A program made the position numbers and the translations under genes. The notes under the pieces are model-generated. The model was given only the letters and a program-made list of their open reading frames with translations. It had not been told where the DNA came from and did no database searches. This document shows, in pieces, positions 10,106 through 22,828 of a DNA stretch of 64,000 nucleotides. Positions within the stretch are counted from its first letter, which is position 1; each line of letters opens with the position of its first letter. Source of the DNA: Vitellaria paradoxa (Eukaryota > Streptophyta > Magnoliopsida > Ericales > Sapotaceae); assembly GCA_019916065.1 (NCBI GenBank), contig CM034244.1, forward strand, positions 36,274,877 to 36,338,876. The letters are read 5' to 3'.

Positions 10106-13100
10106 CACTTTCCTACTTTACGACTTTCATGTCCAACTGTTTCAACGACAATTTTCCCAAACCATTCTTTATCATATTAAAATATTATTTTCTTCAATTG
10201 TAAAATTCTTACTTATTTTTTTCTTTTCAAAATGTTGAATGATGTAAGAGAGGTATTTCTTGGTATCAAAATATTTTTGGGGAGATGAAATGATGAATAG
10301 TGCTCCGCTAAATATAAGGAAAATCGAGATGCCTTGAGGAGCTTCCCAGAGTGGAAAGCAAAAATGTACTTTGTTTCCCTAAAAAAATATGGGCTATCGA
10401 AACGAGATTTATTAGTGTTAAAAAAAAAAAAAAAACCCAAGTAGGGAACCATAATCTTCCCAATCTAGGTGGACAAAGTGATGCCTTCCTTTCCCAATAA
10501 GAAGAATCTGGGTTAACAGGAAAAGAAGTACAAAACATACTTGCCTAGACTCCCAAAGAGGTATTATGCAGATGCATGGCCTTGACCAGCAAATTGTATG
10601 CACTTCCACAAAGTTATGACAGCAATGACATGTATTATGACATGGTTATAAGAGCATCTCGCTCACCTCCATAAGCCAATGCAGTACACAACTGGTCAGT
10701 GCCTTTACATATTTGAATCTGGGCATAAAACTAAAACATCAGAGGTGCATACTGCAAAAACTAAATGAAGAAAAATATTAGTGCATTACAGTGATCAATC
10801 AAAGACAAAAAAAACCATCAAAAATACCACAAAATTAAAAAAAAAAAGGAAGAGGACGAAAAAGAAGATCAAATGCATTCCCGTTATGCATTTGCACAAT
10901 ATCAAAGGAATCTACGAATGTAACAGGCTTCTTGTGCGTCTTTTGGCCAAGACAGAAAAAAGCACACCTGCCTGATTGATCATAATTCTGCAGATAAATA
11001 GTTTTGAATGGCATCATTTTTATTTTATAATGCAGAGATTATATTCTAAACATGCAAAGGAGAAAAGGCACCCTGCTAGGAACCTAACCTTTTCTTCTTC
11101 TTTAATGGTATGTGCAAATGTATACATGGAAGTTCAGTAACAATGACAATGTTAAATCAGCAATTGTACCAAAAACTTGGAACTACTTGGAAATGGCCCA
11201 ACAAAGTATATTGAACTATTTCAATACTTTCCTTTCACACGTGCTACACGAATTCGCATGTGGAGTAGAAATAAACAAACCAAATTAAATAATGTGCAAC
11301 AACACAAAAACAAATGTATATCGAGCAATTTTCAACACTCCCCTTTATGTGCGGCTTGACTCACATTTGGAGTAAAGAAACCAAATTAAACAAGGTGTGG
11401 CAAAAACAAACAAACAAAGTGCACAACCAAAAAAAATGGGGAAAAACATGATTTGAACCAGGACTTCTTGGAACTAGTGCACTGATACTAAGTCAATGTA
11501 TATCAAGCCATTTAACAACACACCAAACACAAACACTTGAACCTACGGGATCTATTTTTAATTCAAATCAAATAATCGATGACAATTAGCATTATCATAT
11601 CCTGTAATGACCATGACAACCGTCTCTGCCAACTACATCCAGTAAACGTATTATGACAATCATTTGCAAATGACAGTGATGAGATGCTTTAATAACTGTA
11701 ATGATCTCTCTGGCTTTCAACACTTTCCAGTGATCCAAAATATTTAACGTTTACAATTGCCACATGCATCAGCATCTATACGATATGAATAGCTTTCATT
11801 ATTCTTCTTTTTAACCATTGAAATTTCCATCTAAAATGATGCATGGTGTTATAGATGAAAGAAAGATTTAACTTAGATGAGCACAAGTTTGAACCAAATT
11901 CCATAACTTGTTTTTTTAACAGAATTGAAATTCAGAACAAGGGATACTAGATTAATTCAGGACGATGTTCTTATGGATACAATTTCTAGGTTTATGAATC
12001 ACGTATCACTCTGATAAACATTTGTGAAATGTAAATTAAAAAAATGAGTTCATAATAGCTTTAGTGTTGATGAAACTAGCCATTCATACCATAATTTAAT
12101 AATTTTTATGATCAAATGAATCGATTCTATAGTCTTGTAACTGAACATATTTACAAACCACATACAAAAAGAAAAGCCAAAATTCTACTTCATTTTCAGC
12201 CCCCATTTCTTGGAGCCAGATGATCTGATCATATAATTGGCCAATTATTTTACACCTGTTTGGAAGACAAGAACGGAAGGACAAGGGATGGAATCTCATG
12301 ACCAAGAAACATCACCTGCAATATGGGATTTATACATTAATGTTGTTCAAGCGTTTCAAATAGCAATGAATTTTATGTCAGAAATTCAGAACTTCTTAAG
12401 AAAAAAAAAAAAAAAACAGCATCCAGTCACCCTTTTTGTTTGCAATTATTCCAAGAATCTGTCATTCCCATTTGGGGTGTGGGAATGAGATTCCCAGTTA
12501 GTTTGGCACTCTCATTCCACCTTAAACAGCTTAGACAGAATAACTTCTCCATGTCTTGATGCACCCAAATGACAGAATAAAGGAGATATGGAATTAGATT
12601 CCCATTATCCTCTTAATTCAACCAGACATCCAAACCTAGCTTCATAAGCTAATTTAGGCCTGAATCTTATCGGTTAAAAGTCAAATTAACATCCCCAAAA
12701 AACTAGAATCAACGCTCTCATGGATATCAAATAAGTGGCCATCAAAGAAATTTAAAGAACTGGAAATTTAAGGTATTAAGACATTAAAATAAAAATGAGA
12801 ATTGACAAACAATTTTTTGTTCAAAAAAATTCCAACTGCACCATGGAATGAGGCTCCTTGTTTTTATCAAGTCAAAAGTGAGGGGCCAAAGGCACCAAAT
12901 TCATCAACAAAACCACATCAGAAGTATTGACGTAATAAAATTAAAAGAGAAAGAATGGAAACCACAGAATTTAAAAGAATTGACTCCTAGAAGCAAATTC
13001 CAATGTGGAAATGGTCACTTAGGTATGGTGCATTATACACATAGCATCAACGGGATTTCACTTCATAATAAAGTGATAATGCAGCACTGGAACATATTTT

Positions 13101-13299
13101 ACACATTGGAATTGGAATATCATTTTGGTTAGTGCTGCTGGACATATTCAAATTCAGAACATTGTATTTTATTCATTGGCAAAGTGGACCAGAGGGAGCT
13201 AAACCTTCATAACTATCACTTGACATCAGCTCATAGTTAACTACTACAATTTTTTTTTTTTTAATTGTTAAAGCATCCAGATTTACCTACTCTGAACAG
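10106..13299. other. Intergenic stretch, no gene recognised
   Basis: The sequence continues from the LINE insertion site without a supported gene. It is AT-rich with poly-A/poly-T runs (10421-10436, 10829-10848, 12401-12416). Short open frames on both strands lack known domains, codon periodicity or splice context. Nothing else stands out. Confidence 0.45.
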
Positions 13300-13490
13300 T
13301 ACCTTGCACTCAACTCGATTGAGGTGCAGCAACAATTACAAGCAAAGATAGAACCCCGGGGAGAATACCTGCCTGCAGTTTTCAAGAGAGAAGGGAGACA
13401 CATGGAAGAAAAACTCCATGCATTATAGAAGCAGAAGCAGGCCAGCCGCCAGCTCTCTGAACTTGCCTCCAAAGCCCATTGCACCTGGGG
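13300..13490 (+). pseudogene. Probable relic of a MYB-CC (PHR/PHL-like) exon
   Basis: On the plus strand, following a plausible acceptor (AACAG at 13295-13299), the frame reads LNSIEVQQQLQAKIEP, then GEYLPAVFKRE. After an in-frame TAG it reads QLSELASKAHC. This resembles the coiled-coil part of MYB-CC transcription factors, where EVQRQLQLRIEAQGKYL is followed by a QLSELVSK segment; the comparison is from memory. No MYB DNA-binding exon (SHLQKYR motif) was found upstream in the window. The stop and the isolation point to a decayed fragment. A chance resemblance is not excluded. Confidence 0.4.
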
Positions 13491-16400
13491 TAACATGCTA
13501 TCAACCCCCTATACTGTCAAATAGATGTGTAAAAGCTCCCCAAATAATCAAAATGCAAAGCTGAACTTGATGGATAAGAGCTAACACAGTCATCACCATT
13601 GGCACCAAATGATTCAGGAAACCAGTACATCCATGAGCAGACTGACCTAGTATGGTTAGCAGCGGGTAAAGAGAACAATGAACATGGCAAAGGGGCCAAC
13701 TGAAAATTTGATTACTATGGAATAACAATCACCAAACAAAAAAATGCCAAACAAGTTAAAAATTGTCCAAACACAATGGAAGACATGGATTATTAGCAAG
13801 GAAACCCTAGATCCAAAATCTAGGTAAAACCTCGAGCATAGTGACTAAAAAGCAATATTGACCATTTGGTTACAATAAATTACCCTAGAGACTCAAACTA
13901 ATTTCACATTCTATATACTCCACTTTCTAGATCACATCCACGATTCATTTCTGGATTCCGCCAAATGATTTCTCAAGTCACGCATTGCACTGGAGTTATA
14001 GAAAAAGATGAATGATCTTGCTTTTCTCAATCAAATCTCATCATCAAGACACTTCAAAGATGTGTATCCATAAGAACACTAGGAGCTGCCACACTCTATA
14101 AAGAGTCTCCCACAAAATAACTTGAACGGCCACCAAAAGAGGTCAAATTATGGGCCCATTTGGTTGGCCAAATTTTGGCCAAAAAGTACAATAAAATGGA
14201 AAGATGTGACATAAAGGTGATAGGTGTTAAAATTTAATTGGAAGAAAGTACAAAAAGTAGTTAGAAATTGGTGAGTTTTGGTAAACTTTGGTAGGCCAAA
14301 CGGGGCCTATGTTTAAATAGACCAACTCACGTCTAGCACACCCTGAATTAAGGGTGCACCCCAGGGTGCACAACGGATAGAAGCTTCAGGGTAGGAAGCA
14401 AAAGCTAGAGCTTTTTTTTTATAACTAGCCTCTAAAAGTTAGCTTTTTGTTTGACATATTTGCCCTTCATAGTTTAAACGAAGTCTAAAATGTAAAAGGG
14501 TAATTATGGTCAATTTTTTTAGGAAAAAAAGGTCAAAAAATTAGAGCTACCAAGAGCTCTCTCTTCCCAAGTGGGGCCTCAGATTTTGGCGGACTCTTAA
14601 CAAAAGGGTGTGGGCAGGGTTCATAAAGGGCACGTGACTAGCAGTACCTATTGTCGACGCAGCCTGACCATGAGGGTGCAGGAAGGGTGCACAATGAGCA
14701 GTAGCGTCCTTAATAGTCCATCCAATCTAAACCAAACCTATTCTACCAAATCTCAGATAAAAGCTAAACCAACTAAACTCTAGAATACGATGCAGATACA
14801 AGAACATTGGTTAAGTCATCACAACTGTCATACCATACAAAACTTAAACCCAACACCTAGGGAATTGATAACAGTTACCAAACAAAGAACTTTTGACGGC
14901 ATAGACATTGGAGCCGAAGAAATAAAGGAAGATAGTGGGAGTAGTTAGTCCAAGAGTGAACCAAAAGAAAAGCATAAAGACGACATAGTCCAACCTGAAT
15001 GCAGCACAGGAAGAGGAGAAACAAATATCAGATGGGTCCAAATTGACAAGTTTTAGAGAGAAGCAGGACCTAAAATGCATCTAATGAAAGCACATCTCCT
15101 TATCCCAAACAGCTTAACCAGAATGGTTTTAGCTAGGACTAATGATGCTAGGCAAGAAGCAAGAGAATAGGATTTAGTATCCTACCAGTAATCAAAATTC
15201 AATCAACAAGAAAGCAGAAGTTCGAAGCCCATTACAACAAAATATAAGTGAATATCATCTTAAATTGGCAGAATTGATGGAAAAAAAATGGTTTAAGATA
15301 AACAATAATGCTACATGAATCTCTATGTTGTAGAAACAGATGTTCTGTTACTCATCAAAATTCTTAAAAACTTTACTAGAACAAATTATATCATTTGTTG
15401 CGTTCTGTTTGTTTATGTCTCACAATTAATGCTGGTGGGAAAATAGTGAATTAAAGCATTGCCTCAACAAACTAGTTTTTAAAGCCATATAGTTTCAAAA
15501 AGGAACATCAAAAGAATTCACAAAAGTAAAAATCCTAAGAAAAGATTGAACCATCCCAGGAATGCTAGTAAAAAAAGACATCAATTTCCGAAGCAGTTTT
15601 CTGAACAACAATTAAAGCATGCTCCTCCTAGGATCGCTGCAATGTAGAACAACTAATAAGCCAGCCCATGCTAGTAAGCACAGAAACTTGCAATAAAAGG
15701 TGCTGTTGCATTTTTGGTTGCATCATTTGTAAAGCAAATGAAATAGGTCATCCTCGTCTTTTTTTTTTAATAGTTGCAATAAGAAGCCAGCATGCTCAGT
15801 ACAACATCAGATACAGAATAAATGATACTTAAATCTGTCCTGATTGAATCACTATTTTAAAACAAAGCCGTCAGACATTCTCCATAATTACCCGAGGCTC
15901 TATTCATCTAATTTCAAAAAAAATTAACATACATCTATTCATCTAATTTCCAAAAAAAAAAAAACATATAATGGTGTTCGTTTAATTTGGAATTCTACAA
16001 ATTTGGGGGAAAATAATATTCCAAAATTTGAGCAAAATTTTGGATAACAGCTTACTAGAATTTGATTGAGACAAAGCTCATAAAATGATTTTTAAAACAA
16101 TAATCCTGTTAGTTTCACAAATTTTTCTCAAACAATCTCTCTTTCTCTCCATCTGTCTCTAAATTCTCTATATATTTTTAATAAGTAATCAAATTTTATA
16201 AATAAAGGATCCAGAGAATGCTACAAAAAGTTACAAAGGATCACACCTTACAACTCAAGTGTTCAACAAAAAATGCAGAAGAAAGATAGCTCAAATATTG
16301 GAAAATAACTTACTAGAACTTGATTGAGACATAGCCTATAGAATGATTATTAAAACAATAATCACATTAATTTCACAAGTTTTTCTCAAACACTCTCTTT

Positions 16401-17096
16401 CTCTCCACCTATCTCTAAATTCTATATTTTTTTAAACAAGTAATCAAATTTTATAAATAAAGCATCCAGAGACTGCTACCAAAAGTTTCAAACGATCATA
16501 GCTTACCAAAAGTTTTTCTTCAATGTTCAACAAAAAATGCAGAAAGAAGATAGCTCCAGCTCCCTCTCCCCACCCCCTCTAACCACGTGTACAATGAAGC
16601 GAATAAACAAATTTTCACCCTATACAAATGAAATTTTATGTCTTGAAAAGGTTTCTTATTTCTCTCCCCCCCCACACCAACCAGCAAATACAAAACAGAA
16701 TTAAATTCCAAATATATTTCTTATGTTTGCAGATGTTTGCTTTTAGAATTCATCTTCTGAGAAAACAAACACAGCCCAAGGTAAACCATCTCAAGCCTAA
16801 TAGCAATAAAAGGATACCAACACCAAATAGGATGAAATCAATCAGTTAATCACATAGATTAATGGTCATGCTACATCCACGAAATATGAGAGAGAAAGTA
16901 AGCTAGGCTTTATTGCAAATATGATCAAATTGCTCAGGAAAATGTGATTATAATTGTTTTGGTGGATATCACTTATTCGACAAATCAAGAGGCAGTTTCC
17001 TGAACAACATAATGGCTCACAGTTTATTCTTGTGAAGAACCTAATCTAGCAGAAAAACATAAGTCAAGATGAGACAACGAAAACCTAGATTTATTT
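13491..17096. other. Intergenic stretch with one short MITE
   Basis: No gene is supported. A 156-bp MITE lies at 14152-14307. Two related segments at about 16050-16215 and 16300-16465 share strings such as TTGATTGAGACA and TCTCTTTCTCTCCA, a diverged direct repeat. The rest is AT-rich with scattered homopolymers and precedes the 3' end of the minus-strand membrane-protein gene. Confidence 0.45.
14152..14307. mobile_element. Short MITE with GGGCCC/GGCCCC ends
   Basis: The 156-bp element starts GGGCCCATTTGGTTGGCC and ends GGTAGGCCAAACGGGGCC. These ends are inverted repeats of about 16 bp with mismatches. The trinucleotide TAT lies directly outside both ends (14149-14151 and 14308-14310). It has no coding capacity. 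The ends resemble Tourist-like MITEs, but the superfamily is not certain. Confidence 0.5.
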
Positions 17097-17783
17097 TTAC
17101 TTCTTGATTCTGCGGATCTTCCGAGGCCCCCAGACTTCCAGTCTACCAACAGGGCATCCACAAGGCGCTCGAAAGATGAGAACGGTGCGGCCATTGAGCG
17201 GTGCCATCCTTTTCAACTCTGCTTCCAATTCCTTGTGATCCTCTCCAAGTTCCAATGGCTTGATTCCATAAGCAGATGATTTTAGCGCCGAAGGTAAGTG
17301 CTTCCTCTTCACACACTCTTCTGATTCGAGCTGAATATCAAACTCAACTGAGTTACGCAGAGCTTTGCAGTAAGGATTCCCGCATTTTCTTGATTGGATA
17401 TCAATGAATTCCCATATAAAAATTGTCAGAATCACCAAGGCGAATGCTACAATCAAACCAACCACGTAAGGAATAGGCGCATTAATTATCAAATCAAGAA
17501 GGTCATAAATTATAGGAAGAAACTCCGAAGCTTGGTGAATGACAAATTTGAAGTATGGAATTGACAAGAATCCTAATGATCCTAGTACCAAAACCAACAA
17601 AACCAGGTCAACAGCAGCTAGCAGTGAATGCTGATGACAAAAGGGCCGAGTTAAAGGGTTCGTTTGCTTATTGGAGAAGCCGCGAGAGGAGGTTGCGTAG
17701 GAATTGGGCATGTTCCTATTGTGCTGCTCGAAAGCCTTGCAAAATTCAATCAAGCTACGGCAGTCAACCATTGGAAGTCTCAT
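17097..17783 (-). CDS. At5g19025-like membrane protein (L34e superfamily)
   Basis: This 228-residue protein matches the conserved plant family annotated as 'ribosomal protein L34e superfamily / uncharacterized At5g19025', whose function is unknown. The conserved N-terminal motif MVDCRSLIEFCKAFEQH starts at residue 5. Two hydrophobic segments lie at about residues 54-76 and 105-125. Then come a Cys pair, CGNPYC, at 134-139, a charged region, and a C-terminal CGCPVGRLEVWGP motif at about 208-220. The start is the first in-frame ATG (17783). An upstream in-frame TAG lies just before a TTG (17829-17831), so longer forms are not supported. A probable 5'-UTR intron (17835-18033, GT...CTAG) precedes it. 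The name reflects sequence-family history; nothing suggests a ribosomal role. Confidence 0.85.
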   Translation of the reverse strand: MRLPMVDCRSLIEFCKAFEQHNRNMPNSYATSSRGFSNKQTNPLTRPFCHQHSLLAAVDLVLLVLVLGSLGFLSIPYFKFVIHQASEFLPIIYDLLDLIINAPIPYVVGLIVAFALVILTIFIWEFIDIQSRKCGNPYCKALRNSVEFDIQLESEECVKRKHLPSALKSSAYGIKPLELGEDHKELEAELKRMAPLNGRTVLIFRAPCGCPVGRLEVWGPRKIRRIKK

Positions 17784-17834
17784 TAGATTTCGCAACGAAC
17801 CACGACGACTAGTGGAGCTCTCCGATTGCAATCC

Positions 17835-18033
17835 CTAGAAAAGTATTCAACCAATCCAACTTAGCTATCTATAAAACAAACAAACAAAGAAAAAAGGTTG
17901 CAATTAGATCGATTATCGATCAAGATTTATTTATTTATTTATTTTGGGATTCTCAGTTGATCTTGAAATATAGAATTCGATGCAATCAAGAGATTGAAGA
18001 ATCAATTGGAGAAAAAAAAAAGTTCGCTTATAC
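17835..18033 (-). other. Predicted 5'-UTR intron of the At5g19025-like gene
   Basis: On the minus strand a donor GCG|GTATAAG (exon edge at 18034) and a pyrimidine-rich acceptor TTTTCTAG (intron edge at 17835) frame a 199-bp AT-rich intron. The exon upstream has no ATG between 18034 and 18180, which agrees with it being untranslated leader. No transcript evidence is available here. Confidence 0.45.
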
Positions 18034-18375
18034 CGCAAATGAGAAGAGAGAAGTTGAACTTGAGTAAGAGGTTGTTAATATTATAGGATTGAATATGAGA
18101 GAGAAGTAACAAAGAGGAGATGTAGATTGAAGGATTGCTTCAAAGAGAGCTCAATCGAACACCAAAGTGATCGGACCGATCCAAGGACTCCGAGTAGTAG
18201 AAAATCAAGCATCTAATCTCGGTCAACCGCCAACAGCGTGTCCAAGTAAAAGCAATTAACAGATGAGATGGATTTGGTCACAACAGCTTACTCTTCAACT
18301 TCTCCTCTCTTCTCTTCCCTTCTTCGGGAAACCCCACCGAAAAAGGGGTGATGATATATGGGCGTTGATTTCTCT

Positions 18376-18400
18376 GAGAGAGAGAGAGAGAGAGAGAGAC
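18376..18400. repeat. GA microsatellite near the gene 5' end
   Basis: A run of GA dinucleotides (CT on the minus strand) lies upstream of the At5g19025-like gene, roughly 200 bp beyond the predicted leader exon. CT-rich tracts near transcription starts are common in plants. No specific function is claimed. Confidence 0.6.
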
Positions 18401-18441
18401 GAAACAGACGTAAAGGGAAGGGACGCGGATAATCGAAATTA

Positions 18442-18803
18442 AGGGTTCGTTTGGAGTAAAAAAAAAAAGATAAATTGAGATAAAATATAATTTGAAATTA
18501 ATTTTGGTACTATTTTTTTTTAAATCGTAAATCGTGGAAACGGTTTTTTCAAATTTGTTCTCACGTATTTAAAAAAATTTTAAAAAAATAGCGACAATGG
18601 TACTCATTTGAAAGCTTTCGACACGAAAAATGTGATTGTATAAAAAATTTACATATTCGATTAACCTATTTTTAGATTTTTTTGTTTTTTTAGCGAAATA
18701 TTGAAATTTTTTGAAATTAGTGATGACAGAAAAATTAGAAATAGAGGAGTTGTTAGAGATTTATAGAGTTTTTTGAAGAATTTTTTTATGCCAAACGAAC
18801 CCT
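18442..18803. mobile_element. MITE with perfect 13-bp inverted repeats (family B-like)
   Basis: The element opens with AGGGTTCGTTTGG (18442-18454) and closes with the exact reverse complement, CCAAACGAACCCT (18791-18803). The first 60 bp, GAGTAAAAA then GATAAATTGAGATAAAA, resemble the 5' ends of the other family-B MITEs listed here. It is non-coding. The target duplication could not be fixed because both flanks are A-rich. Confidence 0.55.
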
Positions 18804-19188
18804 AAAATTCAAAGCGTATGAAGTTATGCACTAGTTGGAGTTAAAAAAAAATACACACAACTCTACAAAAAAAAATACGTAACCCTATAAATCTTTACTA
18901 ACATAAATTATAAGATTATAAAATTAAAATTTTTTACTCACTGTATAAAATACATGACGTTAACTTTTACAAATTTATATAACTTCAAACAAAATGTTAA
19001 TTTGATTTAACTTAAAGTTTCGTGTGTGTGACAATAGTAGTTGGTAACTCCAGCTATCAGCTATTAATTTTTTGTCTTTTTCTAAAATAATCAAAATTAC
19101 CTTTTTACATTTTATACTTTATTTAAATATTGAAGGACAAAAATATAAAATTAAGAAAAATTTAAAAAGTTAGTTACTAAAAAGTTAA

Positions 19189-19484
19189 GGGCTCATTTAG
19201 TTTATTTTTTCATTTTTTATTTTTTGTTTTGAATTTTTTTTCATTTTGTGCTTTTGGAAATAAAAGAAATATGTCAAAACGTATTTGGTTACTTGTGTTT
19301 TCAAAAACAAAAAATGACTTTACACATAAAATAAAAAATGATAAAAAGTCGTTTTAAGAGTTTTTAACAATAAATGAGAAAAAATCTCAAAACATGGAAA
19401 ATATAGCATTTTTTACTTCGTCGTTTTAAGATTTTTAACACATAGAATAAAAATAAAAAACAAAAACGTAAACTAAATGCCACC
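19189..19484 (+). mobile_element. PIF/Harbinger-like MITE, family A copy 2
   Basis: This 296-bp element lies between TAA trinucleotides (19186-19188 and 19485-19487). Its ends are GGGCTCATTTAG and CTAAATGCCACC, imperfect inverted repeats. The interior aligns with copy 3 at 22384-22692, sharing features such as TTGGTTACTTGTG, TTTTTAACA and AAAATCTCAAAACATG. It is non-coding. Confidence 0.65.
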
Positions 19485-20871
19485 TAACTTTTTCGTTTCT
19501 CAAATATAAAAATATCTAATTTCTTAATAGTTGGCTAGTAGTTAGTCGGTGCTAACTAGAAAAAAGCTAACTTTTTACTTTAGTTTTTTTCCAGCTAACA
19601 TCTATTATCTCACTATTAAAAAGTTAATTTTTTATATTTGAGAAAAAAAAAGTTAATTTTTAATAGTTAATTTTTTAACTTTTTTATTAATTTGACTTTT
19701 TTGTCCTTTAATATTTAAAAGAGATATAAAATGTAAAAGGATAACTACTGAAAAAAAAGATAAAAATGTAGTATTTGACAGCTCCAGCTACCAGTTATTA
19801 TTGCCGAACAAAGCCTAACTTAAGAAATTGATCTGATCTAAGTCGTGTTTGATTTGTAAAAAAATAAAAATAAAAATAAAAATTGGTATAAAAGTAACAT
19901 TGTTGTGAGACTTTGTTAGAAAAATTTAGAAAAAATTATTATTATTATTATTTTTTATGATCCAAACACTCCGTGTTACTTGAAATTAAAAATTAGAGTT
20001 TTTTTAAAAGCAATATATTAAAACTTAGTTTGAGAAGAAAATAAGTTAATTTATTTTTGGCACTATTACTAATTACTTTTTTGTGTTTGAGAAAAAATAG
20101 TTAATTTTTTATTACTTGATTTTTAAATTTTTTATTAACTTTTATATTTTTATTCTATATAATTTAAAAAATTGAAATATAAAAAAGATAAATTTAATTA
20201 TTTTAAAAAATAAAAAAAATTAAATAGTCAAAAACTAAAATACCCCCAGAGCGTCTTAATATTAAAAAAGTATTAGAATAAATTATTAAAATAATATAAA
20301 CTTAAATGTTATTCGATGTTAAAAATATTAATTTTAACAGTCAATTTCGGAAGATGTCTCTTGCAAATAAGTATTTATTTATTTTTTTGTTTGTTTGTTT
20401 GGGAACCACGTCGGCCGATTCAACGCCGCCATCTGACACAGACAGCGACATGAACCCAAACCCCCACCACCGGCCCACGATCATCTCATCAACGACCCGT
20501 TCAAATCACACAGCTTGATGGTGAAGGTACACGGTTCCTTTTCCACTCGCAATGTTATCCTATCCTCATGCTTTGGTGCTGAATTTTAGGCTTGATTCGG
20601 AAAGGAATATAATTAATTTATTTTTAATTAGTTAAAAATAAGTTAATTATTTTTGTGTTAAAAAAAAATTGCTACTTTTTTAGATAATTTTTTAGTTTTA
20701 GTTAATTCGACATTTTTATCCTTTAAGATATAAAAGAAAATTAAAATGTAAGAGAGTAAATTTGATTATTTTATAAATAAACAAATAAGTTAATTAGTCA
20801 TATGCCAATTAATTTTTATCTTCTCAAACGACACTTTAAGTTCAGATCTTCAATCAGATTATATTTTAAAG

Positions 20872-20906
<35 letters not shown>

Positions 20907-22129
20907 CACACTAAATTAAGAGTGTGTTCAGGAAAAATTAGTTTTTTTTTTTTTTTGAATATCTGTACACAAATTGAGATTTAGAAATAAATTTTTATCT
21001 CTTTCATGTACAAAATCAAGAAAAATCTAAGAGGGTATGATTTTAGTAAGATGTATTCATTGATTTGTGAAAAAAAAAACCAAAAAAGAAAAAAAGAAAA
21101 ATAATTTATCCCCAGACAAACTCTAACTCCTACTCAACTCAATTCAACTCAACAACAAAAGAAAATCTTATCCTAACTCGCTTTACAAGTATTTTAATCA
21201 TTATACAATTTATTTTTTAATAACAATCACGTAAAATAGTTTTTATCCATCTAAATTGCATTTGGTAAATAGACCTTTTGATTAAAAATAATTTTTCAAT
21301 ATTTATTTTAGTTTTTGTGTGAGAGAACCGAGATTAGTAATTTTTTCTTTGTTTAGAACAGATGAAAAGATGAATAAAAAGTAAAGTAAGGAATATAGTT
21401 AGAAAAATATTATATTATTTAAAACATATTTATCTATAATGCACATCTGTAAAAATAATAAAAATACTAAACAAAAAAAATCACACTTTAAATTATTTTT
21501 ACATCCATTTCCTCTTATTAATTTAAAAGTGAAAAAAAATTTAGTTAATTGAGGTAAATAAAGGCCAATGAGCTACTTCCATTTACTTCTCTTTTCTTCT
21601 ATTCATCTCCTCCCAAACTATTAATTTTATTTTTTCATCCCTTCTTATTTACCTTTTCACTCTCATTCACCACTCCCAAATGAGGGCTTAAATTAAGTTT
21701 TGTACAATATATTCACTTAAATTATTTTTTAATTAATAATTTTTAGAATTATTATTCATTTTTTTAAAGTACTTACAATATAGGAATTCATGTACAAGTA
21801 AAAACTAATTTATCTCAAATAACTTGGTATTTTTTACTGGAATGTGGATTTTTTTAAAATATTTTTTCTAATTTTTTTAACTATAAATAACATAACTGTA
21901 AAATACTGACTTAAAAAAATATATAACACGAAAAAGACATATAACATGTATATTTAATTTTTAGTACATATATTCTCTTAAGAGCAGGGGGAATCATATA
22001 TATATAAATATATATATTTCAATTCAATATGTTATGCACTATTTTGATCCAAAGCCAGCTCTAAACATGGGTTTTGTCATCTGTTAAATAAGGTACCGTT
22101 ACGTTCAAATTTCAGCCTAAATCGATTAA

Positions 22130-22828
22130 TTTTTGCTAGTTGAGTGTTTGGAAAAAATATTAATTTTTGTCATTTTTCTACTCAGTTATATTAACTTACT
22201 CAATTCAAAAATTATTAAAATTTTTACTAAAACCATAAAAAGTTGTTGAAATTATAAAAAAATTGTCAAAATTTAGTAGTTGAAATTTTTTGTGTGTTTG
22301 GTAAAATAAATAATAGTTTTTAACAACTTTTGAGTATTTAATAAAATTTTTGATAATTTTTTGTACATTTGGTAAAAATTTTAAATACCATTTGGTATAC
22401 CTGTTTTGAACTTATTTTACATTTTGTATTTTTAAAAATAAAGAAACCAACTTAAAATGCATTTGGTCACTTGTGCTTTTAAAATCTGTTTTAAAAAATA
22501 GAAAATGAATTTATACATGAAATACAAAACTGTTAAAAAGTTGTTTTGAATATTTTTAATCCCAAAATAAAGAAAATCTCAAAACATGAAAAATAGTAAA
22601 AGTTTTCTATTCTTTTTTTAAAATTTTTAAAACATAAAACACATGAAATAAAAAATAGAAAATAAAAATAGAAATGCATATCAAATGCCACCTTAGTATT
22701 TTAGAGCTGAGTAAAATAGTGTAATTTAGTAGAAAAATAGCAAACATTTGTATTTTGCCAAACATCTAATTAAGAAACAAAAGTTGATTGATTTTTGCTC
22801 AAAGTTGATCGACCAAACGGAGCCTTAA
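22130..22828. mobile_element. MITE-like element interrupted by a family-A MITE
   Basis: The outer sequence runs from GTTGAGTGTTTGG to ACCAAACGGAGCC, related inverted ends. Its interior is full of TTTGGTAAAAT-type words. A family-A MITE (22384-22692) sits inside it between TTA duplications, giving a nested MITE-in-MITE arrangement. The outer limits are estimated by eye. Confidence 0.4.
22384..22692 (+). mobile_element. PIF/Harbinger-like MITE, family A copy 3
   Basis: This 309-bp element lies between TTA trinucleotides (22381-22383 and 22693-22695), the same length as copy 1. Its ends are AATACCATTTGGTATACC and CATATCAAATGCCACC. Copies 1, 2 and 3 share interior sequence throughout, and copy 1 is in the opposite orientation. 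It is non-coding. Confidence 0.65.

Noticed and set aside
12848..13132. 94-codon open frame as a hypothetical gene
   Set aside because: Composition is like the surrounding non-coding DNA; no domain, splice or promoter support.
17555..17812. Plus-strand 85-codon frame opposite the At5g19025-like gene
   Set aside because: It overlaps the well-conserved minus-strand gene and has no recognised family.
20306..20518. Open frame of 70 codons with hydrophobic N-terminus as a secreted peptide gene
   Set aside because: No known family, no splice or promoter context, and low-complexity Pro/Ser/Thr tail; kept only as a low-interest observation.
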